Source of the DNA: Planctomycetota bacterium
GTDB taxonomy: Bacteria > Planctomycetota > Planctomycetia > Pirellulales > Pirellulaceae
Length of the DNA: 64,000 bases
Direction: 5' to 3'
Assembly (NCBI GenBank): GCA_029259935.1
Contig: JAJDEH010000023.1
Location: forward strand, 7,877-71,876
Positions within the stretch are counted from its first letter, which is position 1; each line of letters begins with the position of its first letter. Positions 42,897 to 51,026 of this stretch are shown in pieces. The notes beneath the pieces are model-generated. The model saw only the letters and a list, made by a program, of their open reading frames with translations, had not been told where the DNA came from and did not search any database. The position numbers and the translations under genes were made by a program.

Positions 42897-44252
42897 CTAT
42901 TCCTGCTTGAAAATGCGTTCCTTCACCTTTCTCCATGACAGCAACATGACTGCCATCAAGACTAGGCAGATAAGGACCATTTCGGGGATCAACCATCCCA
43001 AGACAAAGATATCCGCGGCCCAATGATTCCAGATTTGGTCCCATCCCAACAAGAGGATTACCGTGCCCAACGCCAAGTACGGCCCGAATGCGACTTCATG
43101 TTTGCCGGTCATCAGCACTTGCAGGATGGCAATGATGGCGGCTGCTAGCGGTGCCAGGAAAAAAATGATCAGCGAGGGTTGCCAGCCGACGAATGCGCCA
43201 ATCATGGCCATCAGGGTGACATCGCCAAATCCCATGGCCTCTTTGCCCAAGGCTTGCGTGCCAATAATCCTGACCGCCCAAATCAAGCCGCCGCCGAATG
43301 CCAAGCCCACGAGTGACGAAAGCAGACTGGACCACATCGCATTCCCCTGCCACCAAACCGCGGCGACGGCGATAGGCCCCAGAATGATCAGCAGGACCAC
43401 GATCGGTGCGGCCGGATTGGGATGTCGTGGTACGGCACCCTTGGGCCGCTCGGTCTTTCGCAGCGGTTGTGACATGTGTGCGAAGAGGTACCGAATTGCT
43501 TTGCCAAAGCCATGTCGCTTGTCCCACAAAAACGGCGGTCGCACCGCGACGCACCAGGCCACGCAACATGCCACGCCAATCATCAGTCCCCATTCGCCAT
43601 TCAGCCAACCAGGCCAAGCCTTCTCACTCCACGGCGAAATGAGCAATAACGGCTCGGTCTGCCCGTCGGCGATCTTTCTGACGACCAGCGCGGGACCGTC
43701 AGGTTTGGTGAATCCGACCGGCAGTTGCGCCCCCTGGATCGGCAAGCACGCCGCGAAGACCAACGCAAGGATCGTGCCAGAAACGGTGATCTCGTCGGGA
43801 ATGCTCTGTTCGTCAAAGTCAATGAACGTGGCGCTCGTTAGCAGCGCCAGCAAACAGAATTGTGTGAGCCAATGGCAGTGCAACATGACATCGGCGTTTT
43901 GTCCGGATGCCTTGCCTATCAATCCGCCCTGTTCGACGTTCCAAAAGTACAACCAAGCCGCCACGAACGCGAAACACAACTCAAGCAACATTGGCCGCAA
44001 CCAAAACGCGGTGCCGTGGATCGAAGATTCTCGCCGCAATCCAAACCAGCCGAGGATCGGCACGTAGTCGAGGATGCGCCTCGGTGCCGCTCGAGAATCA
44101 GGTTTGGACCAGGGCCCAATGTCCCGCTTATCCCACGCAAGCCGATAGATGGATCGGTTAATTTGGCCGCCGACGAGTGCCCCCAGAACGAACAAGGCGG
44201 CCAACCGCGCTTCCAGCGGCAGATTTGTGATAAGAGCCACGACCGCGTGCAT
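42897..44252 (-). CDS. Prepilin peptidase (type IV leader peptidase, A24 family)
   Basis: 451 aa with about eight membrane helices. The aspartic-protease signatures of GxGD prepilin peptidases are both present: the first Asp region TFIDFDEQSIPDEITVSG and the GFGD motif in EAMGFGDVTLMAMIGAFVGW. The N-terminal half contains an inserted cytoplasmic loop in place of the usual methylase cysteines (no CxxC pair is seen). It cleaves leaders of type IV pilin-like or type II secretion pseudopilin proteins. It is longer than typical members because of inserts at about 165-280. It lies 1 nt after aroK in an operon with aroDE. Confidence 0.82.
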   Translation of the reverse strand: MHAVVALITNLPLEARLAALFVLGALVGGQINRSIYRLAWDKRDIGPWSKPDSRAAPRRILDYVPILGWFGLRRESSIHGTAFWLRPMLLELCFAFVAAWLYFWNVEQGGLIGKASGQNADVMLHCHWLTQFCLLALLTSATFIDFDEQSIPDEITVSGTILALVFAACLPIQGAQLPVGFTKPDGPALVVRKIADGQTEPLLLISPWSEKAWPGWLNGEWGLMIGVACCVAWCVAVRPPFLWDKRHGFGKAIRYLFAHMSQPLRKTERPKGAVPRHPNPAAPIVVLLIILGPIAVAAVWWQGNAMWSSLLSSLVGLAFGGGLIWAVRIIGTQALGKEAMGFGDVTLMAMIGAFVGWQPSLIIFFLAPLAAAIIAILQVLMTGKHEVAFGPYLALGTVILLLGWDQIWNHWAADIFVLGWLIPEMVLICLVLMAVMLLSWRKVKERIFKQE

Positions 44253-44253
44253 A

Positions 44254-44778
44254 TTACTCGAACGTGTTGGGTTCCAGGGATTGAATCATCTCGTCCGCCA
44301 CGGCGTCGGGCGACTTACCCTCGGTATCGACTATCAGGTCCGCGCACTGGCGATAAACCGGCTCGCGCTGATCAAGAAGTTCGCGGATTTCCGCCAAACC
44401 GCCTTCAGACGTTAAATTCGGTCGTTGCGCCGCGGTCGTCGCGTCGGCCGAGATGCGCGCATAAATCGTCTCGGCGCTGGCTTGCAACCAAGCCGTTCGT
44501 CCACGGGCCAGCAATTCGCGGTTTTCTGCCCGCATCACCGCGCCACCCCCCAACGAAAACACATGCCGTTCGCGCGAGGCCAGATCCTTGAGTACTGCGG
44601 ATTCCCAATCTCGAAACGCGGGCTCACCCTCGTCCGCGAAAATGGCTGCAATGGACTTGGCCGCCCGCCGTTCAATTTCTCGGTCCGTGTCGACGCATGC
44701 GTAGTCCAGCCGCCGGCCAACGATTTGTGCGACGGTCGTCTTTCCAGTACCACGATAGCCGATTAAGAAGAGATTCAT
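44254..44778 (-). CDS. aroK: Shikimate kinase
   Basis: 174 aa from the ATG at 44778; the open frame goes 19 codons further upstream without support. P-loop LIGYRGTGKTTVAQIVGRRL, the substrate-acid motif DTDREIERRAAKSIAAIF, and the GGGAVMR loop (shikimate binding) are intact, as is the lid RPNL. It phosphorylates shikimate at the 3-OH in the chorismate pathway. It is located 62 nt after aroDE and 1 nt before the prepilin peptidase, so three genes are likely transcribed together. Confidence 0.92.
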   Translation of the reverse strand: MNLFLIGYRGTGKTTVAQIVGRRLDYACVDTDREIERRAAKSIAAIFADEGEPAFRDWESAVLKDLASRERHVFSLGGGAVMRAENRELLARGRTAWLQASAETIYARISADATTAAQRPNLTSEGGLAEIRELLDQREPVYRQCADLIVDTEGKSPDAVADEMIQSLEPNTFE

Positions 44779-44840
44779 CCGCGGGAAAACTTGAGGGTTG
44801 CGACGATCGATGGGGCGAAATGGTCCAAATCGCAAGCTCG

Positions 44841-46322
44841 CTAATGCCGCGCCGCGCCGATGGTTCGTCTGATCTCTTCTCGCATCACATCCAGCGGCGG
44901 TTCTTGGCCCGTAAACAGTTTGAATTGCATCGCCGCTTGGCGGACAAACATCTCGACCCCCGTGACGACTCGGCAGCCGGCGTTGCGGGCCCCTTTTACC
45001 AACAACGTCTGCTCAGGATTGTATACCGTATCAAAGACGATCGTCGAGAAGTGGATCTTGGATGTATCGTAGGGCGTCTCGTCCACGTTGGGATGCATTC
45101 CAACGGGCGTGCCATTGATCAGCAAATCGTGCTGGTCGTTGTAGCGATCGTCCCACTCAATGGCTTTGGCTTTCATTTGTTCCGCGAGCATGTCACTGCG
45201 GAATCGCGTGCGCGAGGCGATCGTCACCTTGACGTTGCGGCGTTTCAGACCAAAGACGATCGCTTTGGAAACGCCGCCGGCTCCCAGCACCAACGCCGTC
45301 TTCCCGTCGAGCGGCTCCGAGTTGCCATCGCCCGCGACTTCTTCGATGCTGTCCATCGCGGCATGAAAATCGGTGTTGTAACCGACGGCCACGTCGTCCT
45401 CGAATACGATCGTGTTGGCCGCACCGATGCCATGCACCGCTCCATCGACTTGGTCGAGGTTTTGCAACACGGATTCCTTGTGCGGAATGGTGACGCTCAA
45501 TCCGTCAATCTCTAACTTGCGGCAATTGAATAGAAAAGCATCCAGGTCTTCACGCGGCACGCGAAACGGCACGTAGACGGCATTCACGTTGAGATGACGA
45601 AAGGCGGCGTTATGAATACAAGGGCTGAGGCTATGGCCGACCGGATCCGCGATGACACCGTAAACCTTGGTCTTGTCGTTGATGTCGTCGTAATGGTAGG
45701 GGGACAGCATCTCTTTGTAGGTCAACTGCCCGGGAGCCAACTGCCGGTCGGCATGAAAGGTGGCATAAGTAAATGGCGCGCCGTACTTCCCGGCGAGAAT
45801 CCGAGTGGGTGTGCCGATTTCCCCCATGCACAGCCCAATCATCGGCTTGGAACTGCTTTGCATCAAGTCCATCATGCGCAGGTTGTCGGCCGGTTTGTGA
45901 GCCATCGTAGCCAGCTTGACAATATCGCAGTCCAACTGGCACATCCGTTCGTGGATATGCTCCAGGTCTTCCGGAGTGTCCCGAAAGTTGTGATAGCTGA
46001 CAATTCGCTTCGTTGGGCCGAAGCGAGGAATCTGCGACGCTACGTCTTCCTCGAGGTCGACGTAATCGACGCCGTCGGCGATGGCCGTCCGCAGGAGCAT
46101 TAGGCGGTCGCGCTCGGTACCCTGCCATTCGCCGCCATCCTCCGGTCGGCGGCAAGTGGCGATGACACTGCAGGGCTTGTTCTTCATCAGGCGTTTCAGA
46201 TTGACCGCCCGGCGAATATAGTCCAACCGCAACTCAACCAACTGAACGCCTTGCTCAGCCAGATGGCGATGTTCAGCCATCATCATCTTATGACGGCCAC
46301 GACCAATGCTTACACAGATCAT
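44841..46322 (-). CDS. aroDE: Bifunctional 3-dehydroquinate dehydratase/shikimate dehydrogenase
   Basis: 493 aa from the ATG at 46322. The N-terminal type I dehydroquinase (about 1-225) has VELRLDYIRRAVNLKRL, IVSYHNFRDTPEDL and the Schiff-base lysine in DIVKLATMAHKPADNLRM. The C-terminal shikimate dehydrogenase (about 235-490) has GVIADPVGHSLSPCIHNAAF, VTIPHKESVLQNLD, GYNTDFHAAMDSIEE and the NADP loop ALVLGAGGVSKAIVFGLKRR. The fused enzyme takes 3-dehydroquinate to shikimate in two steps, as in plants and chlamydiae. The following gene, aroK, supplies the next step. Confidence 0.92.
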   Translation of the reverse strand: MICVSIGRGRHKMMMAEHRHLAEQGVQLVELRLDYIRRAVNLKRLMKNKPCSVIATCRRPEDGGEWQGTERDRLMLLRTAIADGVDYVDLEEDVASQIPRFGPTKRIVSYHNFRDTPEDLEHIHERMCQLDCDIVKLATMAHKPADNLRMMDLMQSSSKPMIGLCMGEIGTPTRILAGKYGAPFTYATFHADRQLAPGQLTYKEMLSPYHYDDINDKTKVYGVIADPVGHSLSPCIHNAAFRHLNVNAVYVPFRVPREDLDAFLFNCRKLEIDGLSVTIPHKESVLQNLDQVDGAVHGIGAANTIVFEDDVAVGYNTDFHAAMDSIEEVAGDGNSEPLDGKTALVLGAGGVSKAIVFGLKRRNVKVTIASRTRFRSDMLAEQMKAKAIEWDDRYNDQHDLLINGTPVGMHPNVDETPYDTSKIHFSTIVFDTVYNPEQTLLVKGARNAGCRVVTGVEMFVRQAAMQFKLFTGQEPPLDVMREEIRRTIGAARH

Positions 46323-46575
46323 ATGGAGAACGCTCGTTCGAGCATGATCGAATCTTAAGGTTTGGGGGAACGCAAACTCAGCCGTCACCAAATCAAGGTC
46401 GCGCCGGACAGTCACCCTGCGGACCTCCCCGGTTCCGACTCTCTATCCTTCACCAAATTGGCGAATGGGTCAACGACCCGCGCGGGTTCTTCAAAAGTCC
46501 CGGCGGGCCTTTACCTGAATGCCGCCCTCTTTTGTATGAATTCTCACCGGTTTCCCGCGGCGACGTACTCCCGGA

Positions 46576-48462
46576 TCAAGTGCGTTTGAACCGCCGATCC
46601 AACTCTTCGCGAGTGAAAATCAATGCCGTGGGACGTCCGTGAGGGCAGTGATGGGCATCCTGGCACAAGGTCCGATGTTCCAACAGAACTTGGATTTCCT
46701 CGGGCGAAAGCCGATCGCCTGCCTTGATCGCCGCCTTACAGGAGATCATGTGCAACAGGCTGTCCAGCAGGTCGCGCCGGTCTGGCGCTCGCCCTTCGGA
46801 CATGAGTTGCTCGATCACTTGCCGCAACATATCGCCGGGACTCAGGTTTGCGAGCATCGCGGGGTACGCCGAAACGAGTACCGTGTCTCCCCCAAAAGGC
46901 TCAATTTCGATGCCCAGTTGTCCTAGCATATCCTGTTGGTCCAGAGCGGTTGCCGCTTCGGCGGGCGTGAGAGAAACCGGTTCAGGGACTAACAGACGTT
47001 GAGTTTCCATCGCTTTCGAGAGCACTTTTTCGCGAAGCTCTTCATACAGGATTCGCTCGTGAAGCGCATGTTGATCAATGATCACGACGCCCGATTCGTC
47101 TTCGGTGATGAGATATCGATTTTGAACCTGCAAAGCACCGTGGACCGCGGAGGCGCGCTCCGCGGGCCGTTCGTCCCGTTGCTCCGCATCGGATGGGAAA
47201 TCCGAAGGAGCGTACTCTGGTGCAGGCAATTCTACCGGTAACGTGGGAGTTTCGCCTTGCCGCTGCTGCCAGGCGGAAGGTGGGCGAGAATTAAATTCAA
47301 GATCAAGGGATGCTTGCCGATCCGCGGGGCGGTCATCCCGCGGATCGCCAGCGGGTGTTCCCTTGGCCCAGTCGGTCAATTGCCGCCGATGTTCTTGGCT
47401 CTGTTGAGGGTCCAGAGCAGAGGCAGGGGCCGAGTCGCTGCTTGGAGGAGCGGCTTGGACCTTGGCCGTCAAATCCGTGCTGAGAAACTGTTTCCTCAGC
47501 GTTCCCAGCAGTTGCTTATAGATTTGCCCGGCTTCTCGAAAACGCACTTCCAGTTTTGCCGGATGCACGTTCACGTCGACCAAGGCGGGTGGCATCTCAA
47601 GTTGCAAGAACCCGATTGGAAAACGGCCGGTGAGAAGTAACCCACGATACGCTTCGCTAAACGCGTGCTGCAATGAACGATCTCGAATGTGGCGTCCGTT
47701 CAGAAACAAGTATTGCATCCGATTGTTACCGCGGCTGAAACTGGGGTCGGCCACGTACCCCGAGAGCGACACTTCGCCGTCCGTACTCTCGACTGGAATT
47801 AGCCCCTGGGCCAAGTCTCCACCGAAAAACGTGGCGATCCGTTGGTGGATACTCTCCGCGGCAGGCAGTTCATGCAACAGGTTGTCGTTATGGCGCAATG
47901 TGAAATGCACGTGAGGATTGGCCAACGCGATACGAGTGAATGCCTCGCTGACATGCCCCATTTCCGTTTGGACGGTACGCAGAAACTTCTGGCGGACGGG
48001 CGTGTTGAAAAACAAATTACGCACTTCCACGCTGGTTCCCGTGGGACAGCCGCACGGGGCGATTTCGCTGGCGCGACCGCCGTAAACCTCAAGTTCCGCC
48101 CCGGCGTCTGAATCGACCGTGCGACTGCGCAAGATAAATTGACTAACCTCGGCAATGGAAGCCAAGGCTTCGCCGCGAAAGCCGAACGAGTGAACTTCAA
48201 ACAGATCATCCGCATCGCGAATTTTGCTGGTCGCGTGGCTGGCCACCGCCAACATCAACTGTTCTGCACGAATACCGCACCCGTTATCCGCGACCCGAAT
48301 CAGTTCGCTGCCGCCCTTGCGCACGGAAAGATCGATGCGGGTGGCTCCAGAATCGACGGAGTTTTCGAGCAATTCCTTCACCACGCTGGCCGGCCGCTCG
48401 ATGACTTCCCCGGCCGCGATCTTGTTGATGACACTGGCTGATAGTTGTTTGATTTCTGGCAT
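46576..48462 (-). CDS. mutL: DNA mismatch repair protein MutL with endonuclease motif
   Basis: 628 aa from the ATG at 48462. The GHKL ATPase domain has NKIAAGEVIERPASVVKELL, RVADNGCGI and SFGFRGEALASIAEVSQFIL. The C-terminal dimer domain contains DQHALHERILYE, which fits the DQHA-x2-E-x4-E endonuclease motif, plus SCKAAIKAG and HCPHGRPTALIF that complete the metal site. It is therefore the nicking MutL type used by bacteria that lack MutH. A low-complexity linker (about 340-450) joins the two parts. It is 68 nt downstream of the sigma-54 regulator on the same strand. Confidence 0.92.
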   Translation of the reverse strand: MPEIKQLSASVINKIAAGEVIERPASVVKELLENSVDSGATRIDLSVRKGGSELIRVADNGCGIRAEQLMLAVASHATSKIRDADDLFEVHSFGFRGEALASIAEVSQFILRSRTVDSDAGAELEVYGGRASEIAPCGCPTGTSVEVRNLFFNTPVRQKFLRTVQTEMGHVSEAFTRIALANPHVHFTLRHNDNLLHELPAAESIHQRIATFFGGDLAQGLIPVESTDGEVSLSGYVADPSFSRGNNRMQYLFLNGRHIRDRSLQHAFSEAYRGLLLTGRFPIGFLQLEMPPALVDVNVHPAKLEVRFREAGQIYKQLLGTLRKQFLSTDLTAKVQAAPPSSDSAPASALDPQQSQEHRRQLTDWAKGTPAGDPRDDRPADRQASLDLEFNSRPPSAWQQRQGETPTLPVELPAPEYAPSDFPSDAEQRDERPAERASAVHGALQVQNRYLITEDESGVVIIDQHALHERILYEELREKVLSKAMETQRLLVPEPVSLTPAEAATALDQQDMLGQLGIEIEPFGGDTVLVSAYPAMLANLSPGDMLRQVIEQLMSEGRAPDRRDLLDSLLHMISCKAAIKAGDRLSPEEIQVLLEHRTLCQDAHHCPHGRPTALIFTREELDRRFKRT

Positions 48463-48530
48463 GGTTTGTAAAGCGAATTCGCCCAGCCTCGGGGATTCAC
48501 CCCAAGACCGCAATGAATTCTGATCGCGTC

Positions 48531-49937
48531 CTATTGCAATCCGTATTTGTCTAACTTCCTGTAAAGCGTTCTCGCGCCAATTCCCAGAATCCGTGCCGTT
48601 TCCTCACGGTTATTATTTGCGAGTTTCAGTGTCTGTTCGATGGCCCACTTCTCAATCTTTTCCATCGGCTGGCCAATCAACGACGAGGTTTCACCACCGA
48701 AGGATTCCGCCGCGGGTTCGGCCACATCGCACATCTCGGGTGGCAGATCGTCCAAGTTCAGCACGCCGTCGCTGTCGAACAAGACCATATTTTCGACGAC
48801 ATTTCGCAATTCTCGAACATTACCCGGCCAATCGTAGTTGAGAAATCGACGCGAAACGGCCGCGTCGATGCTCTTGATTTGTTTCCCATGGCGGCGGGCC
48901 AACTGCTGTCGAAAATGGTCGGCCAGCGGGACAACGTCTTCACGACGGTCGGCCAGCGGCGGTAGATCGACGGTCACCACTTTCAAGCGGAAATACAGAT
49001 CCTTGCGAAAACTGCCTTCCTCAATCGCCTTTTCCAAGTCCCGGTTCGTGGCTGACAAGACTCGAACATTGACTTTGATCGGCTTGTTGTCGCCCACGCG
49101 TGTGATCTCGCGTTCTTCCAGAACTCGCAGCAGGTTGATTTGCGTCGACATCGGCATGTCGCCGATTTCGTCCAAGAAAATCGTTCCACCTTGGGCGTAT
49201 TCGAACTTACCGATGCGGTCACTGAGCGCATCCGTGAAGGCTCCTTTCACATGACCGAACAACTCGCTCTCGATGAGATGTTCGGCAATAGCCCCAGTAT
49301 TCAATGCGACGAACGGTTTCGCCTTGCGAGGGCTGTTTTGATGCAGAGCCTGGGCAATTAATTCTTTCCCCGTGCCCGATTCGCCGCGAATCAAGACGCT
49401 GGCGTCCGTGGGGGCGATGCGTTTCAGCCGGTCAACGACCGCTTTCATCTTATCGCTGGTAAAGATAATTCCTTCGTAACCGAATCGTTCGTCCAGCCGC
49501 TGGTTGAGTTCCAGATTTTGCTGTTTGAGCTGAACGGCCTCAGCCGCTTTCTCCGTGACGGCTCGCAGCCGGCTGGGCGTGATCGGCTTTTCCAAAAAAT
49601 TGTACGCCCCCTGCTGCATCGCCTCGACCGCTTTGGGAACCGTGGCATGCCCCGTGACCATAATCACTTCCGATTCGGGCGACGTCTCTTTGGCTCGACG
49701 CAGGATCTCCATCCCATCGACGTCGTTCATCACCAAATCAGTGACGACCAGATCGAATCGATCGGCCTCCACCGCGCGGGCTCCGGCGGGGCCCGAGGTC
49801 GCGGTCGTGCAGCGATAGCCGACCTTTTCCAAGCTTTCGACCATCGCCCGAGCGTGCTCTTTGTCGTTGTCGACGACGAGTATTCGCAATGATTTTGCAG
49901 CGCCTTGATCCGCGCCTTCGGACTTCGTTCGAGCCAT
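48531..49937 (-). CDS. NtrC-family sigma-54 dependent response regulator
   Basis: 468 aa. Receiver domain (about 20-130): [20 protein letters not shown] with the phosphoacceptor in [18 protein letters not shown] and the conserved Lys in [14 protein letters not shown]+ domain (about 160-400): [17 protein letters not shown] (Walker A), [20 protein letters not shown] (Walker B). The sigma-54-contacting loop reads GAFTDA instead of the classical GAFTGA. The C-terminal Fis-type helix-turn-helix ends [20 protein letters not shown]. It is probably phosphorylated by the histidine kinase encoded 204 nt upstream. Target promoters are unknown. Confidence 0.9.
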   Translation of the reverse strand: MARTKSEGADQGAAKSLRILVVDNDKEHARAMVESLEKVGYRCTTATSGPAGARAVEADRFDLVVTDLVMNDVDGMEILRRAKETSPESEVIMVTGHATVPKAVEAMQQGAYNFLEKPITPSRLRAVTEKAAEAVQLKQQNLELNQRLDERFGYEGIIFTSDKMKAVVDRLKRIAPTDASVLIRGESGTGKELIAQALHQNSPRKAKPFVALNTGAIAEHLIESELFGHVKGAFTDALSDRIGKFEYAQGGTIFLDEIGDMPMSTQINLLRVLEEREITRVGDNKPIKVNVRVLSATNRDLEKAIEEGSFRKDLYFRLKVVTVDLPPLADRREDVVPLADHFRQQLARRHGKQIKSIDAAVSRRFLNYDWPGNVRELRNVVENMVLFDSDGVLNLDDLPPEMCDVAEPAAESFGGETSSLIGQPMEKIEKWAIEQTLKLANNNREETARILGIGARTLYRKLDKYGLQ

Positions 49938-50141
49938 GTTTTCGATGATACAAAATCATCCTACCAGAGAACAGCAGTGGCCCCATTCGCGGAGAAAGCA
50001 GAGAATTTCATGCGACGGCGCGTTGTCGCGAAGAAAGAGAAGGGTTCGGACAATCTCTTCGCGGGTTCGCGCCTTCGCGTGAACTATTTTTTCGATCCCA
50101 CGTAAGATGGCTGGAGTACGCTCAAATGGCAGTCCAAAACC

Positions 50142-50912
50142 TCAAGCTTCGGCCATGATTCGGCGTGGCGTTGGGAATTCAATGGTGAACTGCGTGCCTC
50201 GGCCGACTTGGCTTTGAACGTCGATCCGAGCCCCGTGTGCCTCGATTATCTTACTTGCCATCGGCAGCCCTAGTCCTGATCCGCCGTCCTTGGTCGTAAA
50301 GAACGGATTAAACATTTTTGTGGCCGTTTTCTCGTCCATGCCGGGGCCCGTATCGATCAGGTCGAGTGCCACGCCCGTTCGCGTGGCGTGCGTGCGGACC
50401 ATCAATTCACCACCCTCGGGCATCGCCTCCAGAGCGTTCTTCACAAGATTGAACAAGGCCGCGTGAAGCGTCTCCGAGTTGAGCCGAACCGATGGCAAAT
50501 CCGGATCGAGATAGCGGATGATCTCAATTTCACACTCGTCCGCCTGTGGTTGGAAGAGGTCCAGGACGCGGGCGATTTGCTCGTTCAGGCTGCCCGCCCG
50601 CAAGTCGAGTTGCCCTAGGCGAGCGAACTTTAGAAAGTCGTTTAGCAAATTCTCTAGGCGGATGCACTGATTGTGCACCGTGTCGATCTTTTGCAAAGTG
50701 CGGCGTGCCTGAGGGGTGGCGGTGTCGCGCAAATCTTCGGCCAGCAGTTCCACATTCATGCGGATTACTGACAAAGGATTCTTAATCTCGTGCGCCAGCG
50801 ATCCCGCCAGTTCGGCCAGTTCGCGGTATTGGCCGCGGAGCGTTTCTTCCAGTTCGTTTTCGGACGCGAAATCAGAATCTGCCATGGATTCAGTATCCTG
50901 CGCTATCAGCAT
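50142..50912 (-). CDS. Cytoplasmic sensor histidine kinase
   Basis: About 256 aa from the ATG at 50912, with AGGTAG upstream; an ATG at 50885 also has a weak site. HisKA region: LAGSLAHEIKNPLSVIRMNV with the phospho-His. The HATPase domain has LVKNALEAMPEGGEL (N box), DTGPGMDEKTATKMFNPFFT (G1/F) and GSGLGLPMASKIIEAHGARI (G2). No transmembrane segment or sensor domain is encoded, so input must come from a partner protein or a cytosolic signal. The longer open frame upstream runs into the pnp terminator hairpin and is rejected. It pairs with the sigma-54 regulator. Confidence 0.85.
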   Translation of the reverse strand: MLIAQDTESMADSDFASENELEETLRGQYRELAELAGSLAHEIKNPLSVIRMNVELLAEDLRDTATPQARRTLQKIDTVHNQCIRLENLLNDFLKFARLGQLDLRAGSLNEQIARVLDLFQPQADECEIEIIRYLDPDLPSVRLNSETLHAALFNLVKNALEAMPEGGELMVRTHATRTGVALDLIDTGPGMDEKTATKMFNPFFTTKDGGSGLGLPMASKIIEAHGARIDVQSQVGRGTQFTIEFPTPRRIMAEA

Positions 50913-50957
50913 GGCGTCTACCTGGCCTCTATTTTCATCACAAGAAATGCCTTCATC

Positions 50958-50996
50958 ATAAAAAATACCCAGCAACCGTTTGATTGGTTGCTGGGC
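50958..50996 (-). terminator. Rho-independent terminator downstream of pnp
   Basis: A perfect 10-bp stem, cccagcaacc (50968-50977) with ggttgctggg (50986-50995), has an 8-nt loop. On the minus strand it is followed by a T-run (complement of the A-run at 50960-50965), as expected for an intrinsic terminator after pnp. A T5 run also lies on the plus side, so it may work both ways. Confidence 0.85.
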
Positions 50997-51026
50997 TGTT
51001 TTTCTGATCCGGGAAAAGGAAAGTGC

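Noticed and set aside
43063..44067. 334-codon plus-strand frame opposite the prepilin peptidase
   Set aside because: The minus strand carries both catalytic Asp motifs; the plus frame has none.
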